Of a stretch of 64,000 bases of DNA, positions 9,068-18,267 are shown one piece after another. The DNA is from Cellulomonas sp. S1-8 (lineage in GTDB: Bacteria > Actinomycetota > Actinomycetes > Actinomycetales > Cellulomonadaceae). The notes beneath the pieces are model-generated. The model saw only the letters and a list, made by a program, of their open reading frames with translations, was not told the origin of the DNA and made no database searches. Where the stretch lies: assembly GCF_026184235.1 (NCBI RefSeq), contig NZ_CP110806.1:868001-932000 (forward strand), written 5' to 3'. The translations under genes and the position numbers were made by a program. The first letter of the stretch is position 1. The number at the start of each line of letters is the position of its first letter.

Positions 9068-10084
9068 TCAGGCGCGTGCGGCCTCGCGCGTCGCCAGCCA
9101 CAGCTCCTCGACCCGCGGGTACACCGCGGGTGCGGCGTAGGTCGAGGTGAAGCGCAGGCGGGCGCGGGCGACCAGCGCGGCGCGGGCGTCGTCGTCGCCC
9201 GTGACGTGCCGGAGCGCCGCGGTCAGGGCGTCGACGTCGGCGGGCGGCACGACGACGCCGCAGCCGTCGTCGAGCACGGCCGCGATCCCGCCCACGTCGG
9301 TCGCGACGAGGCACGCGTCGCGCGCCATGGCCTCGAGCACGAACATCGGCAGGGCCTCGTCGCGCGACGGCAGCACGGCGACCGCCGCGGCGTCGAGCAG
9401 CGCCATGAGGTCGGCGTGGTCGAGCGCGCCGAGGAACCGGGCCTGCGGTGTGGTCGCGTCGACCACCGCGGCGTCGGGCACCGGCCCGGCGACGAGCAGC
9501 TGCCAGCCGTCGGGCGGCCCGGCGCGTCGCCACGCCTCCTGCAGCACGTCGATGCCCTTGCGGTGCCCGACGACGCCGCCGAACACGACGGTGCGACGCT
9601 TGGGCACGGGCGCCCCGGGGGGCACGGCGTTCGGCACGAGCGACACGCGCGACGCCTCGACGAACCGCCGGGCCACGAGCGTGGACCCCTCCGACAGCGT
9701 GACGACGTGGTCGGCGGCGCGCAGCACGTCGCCGACGACGCGCGGGTGCGCGTCGGCGAACGCGGCGAAGTCGGCGCCGTGCAGGTGCGCGACGACGGGC
9801 AGCCCGAGCCGGTGCGCGTAGCGCAGCACGGCACCCTCGCGCAGGAAGCTGCCGCGCTCCGACAGGTGGACGACCACGACGTCCGCCCCGGGCGCCGCGG
9901 CGAGCCGCCGGACGGCCCGCAGCGCGCGGACGAGCCCCCGCGCGGCGGCGACGTGGTCGCCGGGGTCCCCGCGGGACTCGATGACCTCGACGTCGCACCG
10001 TTCGAACGGCCACGCGAGGTAGGCGTTGACGACCTGCGTCATGCCGCCGGGGACGTTGCCGCTGCGGCCGACGTGGTGGACCAC
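9068..10084 (-). CDS. Glycosyltransferase, GT4 family
   Basis: The 338-residue retaining glycosyltransferase has a GT-B fold. An N-terminal glycine-rich motif (HVGRSGNVPGGMTQ) is followed by an acceptor domain, FGGVVGHRKGIDVLQEAW in the middle, and the donor-site signature with the family Glu pair in DEALPMFVLEAMARD near residue 255. It probably adds one sugar to the lipid-linked EPS repeat on the cytoplasmic face. The frame also offers a TTG at 10099 that would overlap the upstream stop. The GTG at 10084 is preferred because the conserved sequence begins there. It is cotranscribed with the pyruvyl transferase gene upstream, 7 bases away. Confidence 0.9.
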   Translation of the reverse strand: MVHHVGRSGNVPGGMTQVVNAYLAWPFERCDVEVIESRGDPGDHVAAARGLVRALRAVRRLAAAPGADVVVVHLSERGSFLREGAVLRYAHRLGLPVVAHLHGADFAAFADAHPRVVGDVLRAADHVVTLSEGSTLVARRFVEASRVSLVPNAVPPGAPVPKRRTVVFGGVVGHRKGIDVLQEAWRRAGPPDGWQLLVAGPVPDAAVVDATTPQARFLGALDHADLMALLDAAAVAVLPSRDEALPMFVLEAMARDACLVATDVGGIAAVLDDGCGVVVPPADVDALTAALRHVTGDDDARAALVARARLRFTSTYAAPAVYPRVEELWLATREAARA

Positions 10085-10091
10085 GGGCCGC

Positions 10092-11249
10092 CTAGGCAAC
10101 GCCGACCTGCGCGTGGTCGTCGGTGCCGGCCGCGGGGGCCGTGGTCACGTGCGTGCCGGTCAGCAGCTGCACGACGTCGGCCCGCACGGCGTCGAGCCGC
10201 TCCCGGGCGACGAGCAGCGCGTCGAGCGCGGCGGTGCGCCGTGCCGCCGCGGCCCGCACCCCGGCCAGGACGGAGTCGGCGTCGAGACCGGTCGCGTCGA
10301 CGGTGACGTCGTGGACGCCGATGGTCGACAGGTGGCGGGCCGCCTTGTCGGACGCGTCGAGCTGCAGCGACACGGGGGTCGCCCCCTCGGTGAACGCGGC
10401 GATGACGACGTGCAGCCGGTCGCTGAGGACGACGCGCGTGCGCCGGTACAGCTCCCGCAGGCGTGCCTCCTGCTGGTCGTGCCCGACGGGCTCCGGCCAG
10501 CCGAGCACCTGCGCGTCGAGGTCCGCGGCGAGCCGTTGCGAACGGGGGTCGTCGACCGAGACCTGCGTGACGACCCACGTGCGCAGGCCCTCCTCGGCGG
10601 CGTAGCGGCGGATCGCCTCGATGACGGCAGGCGACGGGTAGGGCCGCGGTGCCACCTCGGCGTCGGCGCGGAACGACACGACGAGCACGTCGCGCTCGTC
10701 GTGCCCGTCGCGGGCGGCCCGCAGGGTCGCGGCGTCGGCGCCCTCGGCGTACCCGAGGTCGGGCATCGCGGGCCCGCCGCCCAGGTAGGCGGCGGTCCGC
10801 TCGTCGCGCCACCGCGTGTACGTCGTCAGCGCGATCGAGGGGCGCACGAGCGCGCGGGGCAGGGGGGCGAACCCGCGGGCCCCGGCGCCGACGCGCAGGA
10901 CCGCGCCGCCGCGGGCGCGCACGAGCGCGACCGCGGGCAGCATCACCAGGTGCTCCTTGGTGCCGACGAGCGTCAGCTGGATCTCCCCGGGCTTGAACAT
11001 GGACGACGCGCGGCCCGCCCCCGCGGCGCGGACGAGCGCGACGTACCAGCGTGCGAACGAGCGGTACACCACGTCGTCGGGCTGCAGGTCGAGGCCCTCG
11101 TCGTAGCCGTCGGGCGAGTGCCCGACGTAGACGTGCAGGCGCGCGCCGCTCTCACGGGCCCAGCGCAGCAGGGGCCGCCGCAGCAGCACGTCGCCGACGT
11201 TCTCGTACTGGCCACGGGCGACGGCGAAGACGTCCCTGCGGGGGTTCAT
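10092..11249 (-). CDS. Polysaccharide pyruvyl transferase family protein (copy 1)
   Basis: The 385-residue protein belongs to the polysaccharide pyruvyl transferase (CsaB/WcaK-like) family, which adds ketal-linked pyruvate from phosphoenolpyruvate to a sugar. Family marks are the N-terminal GQYENVGDVLLRRPLLRW, VGAGARGFAPLP, VVTQVSVDD near residue 245 and LSDRLHVVIAAFTEGATPV near 290. AGGAGG precedes the ATG, which overlaps the upstream TGA as ATGA. It is clearly paralogous to the gene at 18326-19432, sharing the opening GQ-NxGDxVLRR and the VG-PDGY segment. Within this locus it would negatively charge the repeat unit. The family also contains members with other transferase activities, so the reaction is inferred. 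Confidence 0.88.
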   Translation of the reverse strand: MNPRRDVFAVARGQYENVGDVLLRRPLLRWARESGARLHVYVGHSPDGYDEGLDLQPDDVVYRSFARWYVALVRAAGAGRASSMFKPGEIQLTLVGTKEHLVMLPAVALVRARGGAVLRVGAGARGFAPLPRALVRPSIALTTYTRWRDERTAAYLGGGPAMPDLGYAEGADAATLRAARDGHDERDVLVVSFRADAEVAPRPYPSPAVIEAIRRYAAEEGLRTWVVTQVSVDDPRSQRLAADLDAQVLGWPEPVGHDQQEARLRELYRRTRVVLSDRLHVVIAAFTEGATPVSLQLDASDKAARHLSTIGVHDVTVDATGLDADSVLAGVRAAAARRTAALDALLVARERLDAVRADVVQLLTGTHVTTAPAAGTDDHAQVGVA

Positions 11250-12244
11250 GCGTTCCTCCTGAGCTGCTGCGGGATCGGGGGCGTGCGCGCCGGCACGACG
11301 CGGCGCGTGGCGGCGTGCTCGAGCACGCCGCGCGTCAGGTGCGGACCCTCGACGGGCACGCCGAGGTCGTGGTCGCGCACGAGGTCCGCGATCTGCACCT
11401 GGTGGTCGTCGACGTGCTCGCCCCGGGTCGCGCGGCGCACGGCCTGCACGGCGTACACGCCGAGCGCGAGCAGGTCGAGCAGGGTGCCGACGCCGGCGTG
11501 TGCCACGACCACGTCCGCGTCGACGGCGCACCGGGCGAACTCGTCGGGCGTGAGCTGGCCGACGACCCGGCCGGGCAGGTCCTCGCGGGTGGTCTCGCCG
11601 ACCTGCCAGACGGTGCTCTCGTCGGCGAGGCCCGACGCCAGGACGGCGTCGACCACGGAGTCGAAGCGGTAGCCGCGGATCGTGCCGAGGGTGATGAACA
11701 GCCGGCGTCCGGTCCGCGGGAGCTCACGGGGGACCGAGCGGTACTCGTCGAGCACGCTGGGATGGGGGCGCCACCGGCCGCCGGCCCAGCTCTCGTGCTG
11801 CGTGCGCAGCGCGACGTGGGGGACGCAGGACAGGATCCGCCCGGTCACGGACGGCCCGGCCAGCCGGCAGACGGACTCGATGTAGGTGCTCGGCACGCCG
11901 GCTGCGGCGGTGACGGGCAGGGCACCGACGGCGATGGCGGCGCCGGTGCTGACGGCGAGGTCGAAGCGCTCGCGCCGCACGAGGTCGCGGACCTGCGGGA
12001 TGGCGCGCAGCGTGCCGCGCAGGTCCCGCGGCCCGATGTAGGGCAGGTACTCGACGCGGCGGCCCTCGAGGAGCATCTCGCTCTGCGGTGTGCGGAACGT
12101 GACCCACAGCGAGTCGGGACCGGGTTCGAAGGTCGGGGTCAGGCGCAGCAGCTCGTTGAGGTGACCCCCGGTGGAGGCCACGAGCAGGGCCTTCCCCCCG
12201 GTCGCGTCCGTGTGGGCGGACGGAAGTACAGCCGTTGCGACCAT
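11246..12244 (-). CDS. Fused Alg14-Alg13-like glycosyltransferase (GT28)
   Basis: The 332-residue protein joins two halves that are separate in many EPS operons (PssD/PssE or EpsE/EpsF type). Residues 15-170 match the Alg14-like membrane-associated half, with STGGHLNELLRL and a FDLAVSTGAAIAVG segment. Residues 180-310 match the Alg13/GT28 C-terminal donor domain, with LFITLGTIRGYRF and VVVAHAGVGTLLDLLALGV. It probably transfers the second sugar of the repeat unit on the inner membrane face. The ATG at 12244 has AAGGGGGAG upstream and follows a 196-base non-coding leader, so this gene likely heads the distal transcription unit of the locus. Confidence 0.87.
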   Translation of the reverse strand: MVATAVLPSAHTDATGGKALLVASTGGHLNELLRLTPTFEPGPDSLWVTFRTPQSEMLLEGRRVEYLPYIGPRDLRGTLRAIPQVRDLVRRERFDLAVSTGAAIAVGALPVTAAAGVPSTYIESVCRLAGPSVTGRILSCVPHVALRTQHESWAGGRWRPHPSVLDEYRSVPRELPRTGRRLFITLGTIRGYRFDSVVDAVLASGLADESTVWQVGETTREDLPGRVVGQLTPDEFARCAVDADVVVAHAGVGTLLDLLALGVYAVQAVRRATRGEHVDDHQVQIADLVRDHDLGVPVEGPHLTRGVLEHAATRRVVPARTPPIPQQLRRNA

Positions 12245-12440
12245 GACGTGCTCCCCCTTGACGTGCTCTGGCTGACTGCCGACATCGCGACTTTGTGCGA
12301 TTTCAGTGCAGGCCCCGGCGCGCCATCGGGCGGTAGCCCTTGCGTTCACGATCTTCACATGGAGGGGCATGCCGGGCCACTGGTCAGATTCATCTTCCAC
12401 TCGTGTTAATCCTATTTTTACATTGCGGCCCCCAGGACTC
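12245..12440 (-). other. AT-richer leader in front of the Alg14-Alg13-like gene
   Basis: No gene is seen in this 196-base stretch. It is distinctly less GC-rich than its flanks. It contains an A/T run near 12405-12425 with a TAGGAT hexamer on the minus strand, and a GTGAAGATCG segment nearer the gene. A promoter and an untranslated leader are plausible, but no convincing -35 was found. Confidence 0.35.
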
Positions 12441-13721
12441 TCATGAGACCCACACCACGCCGCTCGGGGCCGCCCCGGCGACGTCCAGCGCGTGGAGCGC
12501 CGCCCGCACGTCGTCCCGCCGGGTGCGACCCGGTGCGACCAGCAGCACGACCTCGTCGCACGACGCCGCGAGCACGGCCGCACCGACGTCGGCGCGCCCG
12601 GTCGCCACCACGACGACCTCGGCGCTGGTCCGCACGTCGTCCCAGGCCTTCTCCGCCTGCCGCGACGCCACGAGGTCCGCGCGGTCGCCCGCCGTGACAC
12701 CCGCGGGCACGACGCGCAGCGCCGGCACCCCGGCCGGCTGCGCCGCCTCCAGCACCGACGCGGACCCGGCGAGCGCGTCCGCCAGGCCCGGACCGGTGAG
12801 CCCGAGACCGGCGGCGAGCTGCGGTGACGCGAGGTCCGCCTCGACCAGCAGCGTGCCGCGGCCCGTCCCGGCGTAGGCGCGAGCGAGCCCTGCCGCGACC
12901 AGCAGCGTCGGCTCCCGCACGCACGCCACCACCGCGACCGACGTGTGGGGGCGGTCGCCCGCGCGCGCCATCAGCGCGGTGCGCAGCCCGGCGGCGTCCC
13001 CGGGCGGCCGCGTGACCGCGTCCATCAGGCTGCGGCGCGCCGGGACGTGCAGGTGCGCCAGGACGGGCGCCGCCGTCGCGGCGGCCAGGTCGTGCTCGTC
13101 GTCGACCACCTGGTCGGTGCGGGCGCGCCACGTGAGCAGCGCGACGGCGAGGAACAGCCCGACGAGCAGGGCACCGGCCATCGTGAGCAGCGGGTCGGGC
13201 GCGCTGGGGCGCTCGGGCGCGACCGCGGGGGACACCACCGCGAGGTCGAGCGTGACGAGCGGTGCGTCGGGCGTCGCGGCGACGGGCGTCAGCTGGTCGT
13301 CCGCGGCGCGCAGCACGAGCTGGGCGACCAGCGACTCGGCGACGCGCGCAGCCACCTCCGGGTCCCCGAGCGCCACGTCGACGTCGAGGAACGTCCCCGT
13401 CGCGGTTCCCACGACGGCCGTGCCCAGGTCCTGCGCCGTGACGTCCTGCAGGTCCAGCTCCTCGATCACGGGCTCCAGGACGACCGGCGACTGCACGAGC
13501 TCGGCATCCTGCGCCGCGCGTGCCGCGGCGAGCGCGCCCGCAGGGACCCCCTGGTCGACCGCGGTCAGGCCGGTGACGGCGTACAGGACGCGCACGTTCG
13601 CGGTGTAGGTGGGCGGCACGATCTGGAGCACCGCCCACCCGGTGGCGAGCGCCAGCAGGACGATGAGCGCGGCCCACCCGCCGTTGCGGCGCAGCGTCCG
13701 CATCGCGACGTCCAGGTGCAT
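12441..13721 (-). CDS. Wzz-like polysaccharide co-polymerase with degenerate BY-kinase domain
   Basis: The 426-residue protein has the layout of actinobacterial chain-length regulators. One transmembrane helix lies near residues 15-34 before PPTYTANVRVLYA. An extracytoplasmic Wzz domain follows, then a second helix near 180-200 before TWRARTDQVV. A cytoplasmic P-loop-like domain makes up the rest. In the normal Walker A position the sequence reads VVACVREPTLLVAAGLA, without the GKS/T lysine. A Walker A'-like TLLVEADL remains, and Walker B is reduced to VVVVATGRAD. There is no C-terminal tyrosine cluster. It should still regulate chain length but not act as a kinase. The ATG has GAGAGGAGAA upstream. 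Compare the intact homologue at 51516-53075. Confidence 0.82.
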   Translation of the reverse strand: MHLDVAMRTLRRNGGWAALIVLLALATGWAVLQIVPPTYTANVRVLYAVTGLTAVDQGVPAGALAAARAAQDAELVQSPVVLEPVIEELDLQDVTAQDLGTAVVGTATGTFLDVDVALGDPEVAARVAESLVAQLVLRAADDQLTPVAATPDAPLVTLDLAVVSPAVAPERPSAPDPLLTMAGALLVGLFLAVALLTWRARTDQVVDDEHDLAAATAAPVLAHLHVPARRSLMDAVTRPPGDAAGLRTALMARAGDRPHTSVAVVACVREPTLLVAAGLARAYAGTGRGTLLVEADLASPQLAAGLGLTGPGLADALAGSASVLEAAQPAGVPALRVVPAGVTAGDRADLVASRQAEKAWDDVRTSAEVVVVATGRADVGAAVLAASCDEVVLLVAPGRTRRDDVRAALHALDVAGAAPSGVVWVS

Positions 13722-13755
13722 GGTGTTCTCCTCTCGGACCCCGGGGGGTCGCGGG

Positions 13756-15471
13756 TCAGCGGGGGGGCAGCGAGGCCGGGTCGGCGGGGCCGACGCCGTC
13801 GGACCACCCGACGCCCTCGACGTGGGAGCCGGCGTCGAGCAGGCGGACCTGGCGCCCGGTGCACGGCAGGATCGTGTGATGTGTCGGCCCGTCGCCGGAG
13901 CCGCGCCACAGCACGAGCTCGGCCGGGGCGCTCGGCAGCCGCGCGACCAGGCGGACGGCACCGGTCGACGATGTCCGCACGGTGGTGCGCGCGGTGGGGG
14001 ACAGGCGGCCGTCGGCGTCGCGCACCGCGGCCCAGTAGCCGTGCTCGCGCCGGGCGCGGAGGCTGCCGCGCCCGGTGTGCCCGGCCGCGGCGGTGGCCTC
14101 GAGGTGCGTGGGCGCCTCAGGCGTCCCGGCCGAGGCGGCCACGGAGGCCGACGTCGCCTCGGCGCCCCACGCGCCGGTGCGTCGGCTGACCGCGACGCCC
14201 CGGGCGACGAGCGCGACGCCCCGCACGGCCTCGCCGACCTGGCCCGCGCCCGTGAGGCGGGGTCCGGTGGTCGCCACCCACGTCCCGGGGTCGGCGGTGT
14301 CGACGCTCATCGCGCGGACGTCGTCGACCCGCACCTCGGTGAGGTCGTGGGCGGAGGCGACGTGCAGCAGCGGGCCGTGGGCGACGTCCGCGTCGCGTGC
14401 GTCGTGCAGGTGCACCTCGACGCACGCGTCCAGGCGGACCTGCGACGCGTCGGGCTCCGCCGGGTCGTCGTCGACGAGGATCGCGGGCGTGCTGCCGTCG
14501 CGGGTGCTGTAGAACGCGGTCTGCCGGAACGTCACCTGCGAGCGCCGCACGACCACCGCGGTGTGGTCCCCGATGCTGCACTCCTGGTGGCCGCCCTGCA
14601 CCAGGATCCCGCTGCAGCGGTCGAGCTCGAGGCGTCCGGTGACGTTGCCGTCGACGACCGCGCCGCGGCAGCGGCGCAGCCGCGCGGTGAACAGCCCGCC
14701 GTCGGCCTTGCAGCCGCTGATGACCAGGCCGTCGCCGGGGGCGACCTGCTCGACGAGCGCGCCGTCGCGCCGCTCGCCGTCACCGTGGCGCGCGTGGCAG
14801 CCGGTCAGGCGCGTGCCGTCGCTGTAGTCGTGCCACGTGACCAGCGCGCGCGCACCCACCATCGTGACGTTGGTCAGCTCGGTGCCGGTGCGGTGCGCCA
14901 GGACCAGGCCGGCGGTGGTGCCGCGGCCGTCGAACGTGCCGTCGCGCACCGCGAGCGCCTGCAGCGCACCGACGCGCTCCCCGGTCGCGCGCGTGGCGAC
15001 GGCGACCTCGACGCGGCCCGCGGCGGCGTCCCACGCGGTGCGCAGCGTGTTGGGCCACAGCATCCAGCGCGTCGCGCGGTCGGGCCAGAACACGTCGCTG
15101 GTGGGCAGGTGGTCGCCGGCGACGAGGGTCCCGCCGGCGAGGTCGAGGACGACGCGCTGGTGCGGGTCGGTGCCGTCGACGAAGACGGGGGTGTCGACGA
15201 GGTACGCGCCGGGGCCGGGCAGCACGATGTGCCCGCCTGCGTCGACGTGCCGTTGCAGCGCGGGCCCGTTGTCGGTGACGCCGTCGCCGACGAGGTCGGC
15301 GGCGAGCCGGCCGGGCAGGTCGCCGGGCGTCGGCGCGGACGTGGGGGTCGCGGCGACGGGTGGGGCCGTCGCGTCCGGCGCGGGGCTGCGCGTGCACGCG
15401 GCGAGCACTGCGGCGCCCGCGGCGCCCAGCCCCACGCCGAGGACCGCGCGGCGCGGCAGGTCCGCGCTCAC
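13756..15471 (-). CDS. Exported right-handed beta-helix lipoprotein (pectate lyase-like)
   Basis: The 571-residue protein starts with a twin-arginine type signal (PRRAVLGVGLGAAG) ending in a lipobox, VLAAC, so it is probably a Tat-exported lipoprotein. Residues 50-90 match the pectate lyase superfamily entry segment (DLVGDGVTDNGPALQRHVD, then GGHIVLPGPGAYLVDTPVF). Repetitive beta-helix turns with short recurring valines and glycines follow to about residue 400, then a C-terminal beta-rich region. The GTG overlaps the stop of the polymerase gene (GTGA), so the two are translationally coupled. This coupling argues for a role on the locus's own polysaccharide, as a lyase, epimerase or chain trimmer. 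The catalytic class cannot be told from sequence. Confidence 0.8.
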   Translation of the reverse strand: MSADLPRRAVLGVGLGAAGAAVLAACTRSPAPDATAPPVAATPTSAPTPGDLPGRLAADLVGDGVTDNGPALQRHVDAGGHIVLPGPGAYLVDTPVFVDGTDPHQRVVLDLAGGTLVAGDHLPTSDVFWPDRATRWMLWPNTLRTAWDAAAGRVEVAVATRATGERVGALQALAVRDGTFDGRGTTAGLVLAHRTGTELTNVTMVGARALVTWHDYSDGTRLTGCHARHGDGERRDGALVEQVAPGDGLVISGCKADGGLFTARLRRCRGAVVDGNVTGRLELDRCSGILVQGGHQECSIGDHTAVVVRRSQVTFRQTAFYSTRDGSTPAILVDDDPAEPDASQVRLDACVEVHLHDARDADVAHGPLLHVASAHDLTEVRVDDVRAMSVDTADPGTWVATTGPRLTGAGQVGEAVRGVALVARGVAVSRRTGAWGAEATSASVAASAGTPEAPTHLEATAAAGHTGRGSLRARREHGYWAAVRDADGRLSPTARTTVRTSSTGAVRLVARLPSAPAELVLWRGSGDGPTHHTILPCTGRQVRLLDAGSHVEGVGWSDGVGPADPASLPPR

Positions 15472-16970
15472 GACGGCCCCCGGGAGCGCGCGTCGAACCG
15501 CATGCTCGCGATGATGCCGGGCGCGAGGTACAGCAGCACGTAGGACGGCGGCGAGGACAGCGCGGCGGCACCGACCGAGTCGAGCAGCACGAGCGCGAGG
15601 CAGCAGATCCCGCTGATGCGCAGCCAGCGGGTCAGGGGGGTCTCGTCCGGCGTGACGCGGCGCAGCAGGATCACGAACGCGCACACGACGCCCACCGCGT
15701 AGCACAGGGTCCCCAGCCACCCGGTCTCGCCGAGCAGCGCCGGCCACTGGGTGTCGAGCAGGTACGCGCCCCAGCCGTCGGCGCGGCCCACGCCCCAGAC
15801 GTGCTCGAAGCCCAGGCGCACGTACTCGGGGCTGTAGTGCTCGGCGGCCGTCGCGCTGCCGTAACGGCCCAGACCGGCGCCGAGCGGGAAGTCGCGGGCG
15901 GCGAGCGCGAACCCGCCGGCGGTGAGCAGCGAGCGCGCCGAGTAGCCGCCGCCGTAGTAGAGCTCGAGGTCGGCGACGACGTAGCGCCAGGCCGTCGGCC
16001 CGGCGACGAGGAGCACGGCGGGCAGCGCGACGAGCGCGAGGCGCACGACCGAGCGGTGTCCGGTGCGCAGGCCGACGCCCGTCGTGGCGACCACCAGCCC
16101 GACGAACGACTTGACGCGGAACGTCAGCAGCGACAGCCCGGACAGCGCGAGCGCGAGCGTCCACCCGCGCAGCGACGACCGTACGACGAGCTGGTAGGTG
16201 AGGGTCGCGGCCGCGAGGATCACGGCGATCCGCCCGTACGCAGCAGGCTGCCGGAACGGCCCGACGACGGCGGCGACCGGGCCGTGCATCTCGGGTCCGG
16301 ACTGCGCGACGAGCGCCGTCCACGGGCCGGGGAGCACGACGTTGAGCACACCCGTCACGACGAGCACCACGCCGAGCACCACGCCGGCGCGCACGATGCG
16401 GGCGATCGCGACGTCGTCCCAGTGCAGCTGCGCGGCGGTGTGCCCCACGAGGACGGCCTTGAGCAGCAGCAGCCCGCCCTGCAGCCACAGGGTCGTCGGG
16501 ACGTCGTGCTGCAGCGACGACAGGACGCCCGCCAGGCCGAACGCCCCGAACCAGGCCAGGCCCGGGAACCACACCACGCTGCCGTCGCGGACCAGACGTC
16601 GCACGGTCACGACGGCCGCGCCGACCACGATCATCCCCTCGTCGACGGCACCGCCCGCCGCGCCGAGCACTCCGAGCTGCGTCGTGAGCACCGCCGCGAC
16701 CACGGTGGCGAGCAGACCCGCCCGCGGGTGGAGCCAGAACAGCGCGACCAGCCCCGCCAGCGCGATCGCGCCCGCGACGACGAGCGGCGCGAGCACGGCC
16801 ACGGCGGTGACGACCACCACGACGACGGCACCCGCGGGCACCACGACGGCCGCCGGGAGCGTGCGTCGCGGCAGCGGCGGGGCCGACGGGCCGGCGGCGG
16901 GGGTGGTCCGCAGCCGACCCGGCCGCACCGGGGGCACGCCCCCGCGCGGTCCGGGTCGGCGCGGGGTCAC
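15468..16970 (-). CDS. O-antigen polymerase/ligase-like membrane protein (Wzy)
   Basis: The 500-residue protein has about 12 hydrophobic helices after a basic proline-rich N-terminus of 40 residues. A large extracytoplasmic loop near residues 330-400 contains GLGRYGSATAAEHYSPEYVRLG and a tryptophan-rich stretch, the arrangement expected for Wzy-type polymerases and O-antigen ligases. Its place between chain-length regulator, flippase and transferases supports polymerisation of the EPS repeat outside the membrane. The GTG at 16970 overlaps the stop of the GH5 gene (GTGA). Helix-rich proteins of this class diverge strongly, so the assignment rests on topology and context. Confidence 0.82.
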   Translation of the reverse strand: MTPRRPGPRGGVPPVRPGRLRTTPAAGPSAPPLPRRTLPAAVVVPAGAVVVVVVTAVAVLAPLVVAGAIALAGLVALFWLHPRAGLLATVVAAVLTTQLGVLGAAGGAVDEGMIVVGAAVVTVRRLVRDGSVVWFPGLAWFGAFGLAGVLSSLQHDVPTTLWLQGGLLLLKAVLVGHTAAQLHWDDVAIARIVRAGVVLGVVLVVTGVLNVVLPGPWTALVAQSGPEMHGPVAAVVGPFRQPAAYGRIAVILAAATLTYQLVVRSSLRGWTLALALSGLSLLTFRVKSFVGLVVATTGVGLRTGHRSVVRLALVALPAVLLVAGPTAWRYVVADLELYYGGGYSARSLLTAGGFALAARDFPLGAGLGRYGSATAAEHYSPEYVRLGFEHVWGVGRADGWGAYLLDTQWPALLGETGWLGTLCYAVGVVCAFVILLRRVTPDETPLTRWLRISGICCLALVLLDSVGAAALSSPPSYVLLYLAPGIIASMRFDARSRGPS

Positions 16971-18211
16971 CCGGCCCGCCGGGACAGGTGTCGTTCGATG
17001 ACCTCCGTCTGCGACAGCGCCGTGTCCAGGCCGCTGGACGACGGGTACCCGGGGCTGCTCGCGACGTACGCGAGCAGCGTGCCGGTGGTCTGCGACGACG
17101 ACGCGGCGAAGTACGTGACGTCCATGCCGTACTGGTCGGCGCGCCGGTAGAACTCCTCGAAGACGAGGTTCCAGCCCTGGGCCGAGAACGACGACTGCAC
17201 GCCCCCGGGACCGCCCGACGGCCACCCGACCTCACCCACGGTGCACCGCACCTTCCACTTGCCGCACCAGGCACCGAACCGGTCGAGGTCGAGCAGCACG
17301 GCGTGGTTCCCCGCGAAGGGGTCGAAGGTCGACCCGATCGGCGAGGGGTAGAAGTGCTGGGAGTACACGACCTTGCCCAGCGGGTCGACGACCCACGGCC
17401 CGTCGGGCGCGATGATGTCGAGCCGCCCGCGCTCGCCGAGCATGCGCTGCACCCACAGGGTCTGCTCCGAGCCGGTCCCGCGGACCGCGTCGGCGGCGGC
17501 CTGCGTGAACAGCTTGTAGCGCTCGACGCCGAGGTCGAGGTGCGTCTCGTTGAACAGGTCGAACGCGACGACACGCTCGTCGCCGGCGAACCGGGCGGCC
17601 ACGGCGCTCCACACCTTGGTGACGTCGGCGCGTGTGATGCCGTTGCCGCAGGTCAGCGAGTCGGCGGCCTTGATGTTGGGGTAGCTGCACGCGTTGTGCA
17701 GCCCGATGACGGTCCGGATCCCGGCGCGCGCGGCACGGCGCACCTGCTCCTCGACGACGTCGAGGTACGCCTGCGAGACGGGCCCGGCGAGCCCCGCGCT
17801 CGCGCCGCCCGACGCCGGCAGCGGCTGCAGCCGCACCCACGAGACGGGCAGCCGCGCGACCTTCACGCCCCGCGCCGCCAGGTAGTCCCAGCTCGCCTGG
17901 CTCTCGCCGATCTGCTCGGCCGGGCGCGGTCCGCCGAACACGAGGCTGTAGACGTTGACCCCGCGCAGGTACGTCAGGCCGTTGAGGTACGACCCGTTGC
18001 CCCAGCGCTCGACGCCGGACGCCGGCCTGTTCTGTGCTGGCGTGTTGCCACCCGACGGGTCGTGCGACGCGGCGGCCGCGGGTGCGGCAGGGACGAGCAG
18101 GGCGACGACGAGCGCGGCCAGTGCGGCCAGCGCGCCCGCGCCCCGACGTGCGCCTCGGCGTGCTGCGCGATCTGCTCCGGTGCTGCCGCTGGTCTGCGAC
18201 GGTGCTGCCAT
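16967..18211 (-). CDS. Secreted GH5-family endoglycanase (cellulase-like)
   Basis: The 414-residue protein has a basic N-terminus with two arginine pairs and a long hydrophobic signal peptide ending AAPAAAASH, so it is exported. The rest is one glycoside hydrolase family 5 domain: YLRGVNVYSLVFGG near the start of the barrel, ARGVKVARLPVSW, AFDLFNETHLDLG with the acid/base Glu near residue 215, YSQHFYPSP, and VGEVGWPSGG with the nucleophile Glu near residue 320. No cellulose-binding module is attached, unlike typical scavenging cellulases. It has GGGGGGAG before the ATG and is coupled to the polymerase gene downstream. An EPS-processing role is therefore more likely than biomass degradation. 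Confidence 0.9.
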   Translation of the reverse strand: MAAPSQTSGSTGADRAARRGARRGAGALAALAALVVALLVPAAPAAAASHDPSGGNTPAQNRPASGVERWGNGSYLNGLTYLRGVNVYSLVFGGPRPAEQIGESQASWDYLAARGVKVARLPVSWVRLQPLPASGGASAGLAGPVSQAYLDVVEEQVRRAARAGIRTVIGLHNACSYPNIKAADSLTCGNGITRADVTKVWSAVAARFAGDERVVAFDLFNETHLDLGVERYKLFTQAAADAVRGTGSEQTLWVQRMLGERGRLDIIAPDGPWVVDPLGKVVYSQHFYPSPIGSTFDPFAGNHAVLLDLDRFGAWCGKWKVRCTVGEVGWPSGGPGGVQSSFSAQGWNLVFEEFYRRADQYGMDVTYFAASSSQTTGTLLAYVASSPGYPSSSGLDTALSQTEVIERHLSRRAG

Positions 18212-18267
18212 GTGGTCACTCCCCCCCCAGGAGGACGGCGCCCGGTCGGGTGCCGTCGTGGTCACGC

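Noticed and set aside
13756..17574. 1272-codon minus frame spanning three genes
   Set aside because: Only the part downstream of 15471 has a signal peptide and a recognisable fold. The upstream part overlaps the polymerase and GH5 genes in another frame and is arginine-rich noise.
16967..18211. GH5 gene as an ordinary secreted cellulase for plant biomass
   Set aside because: Not excluded, but the lack of a binding module and the coupling to a polymerase gene make an EPS role more likely.
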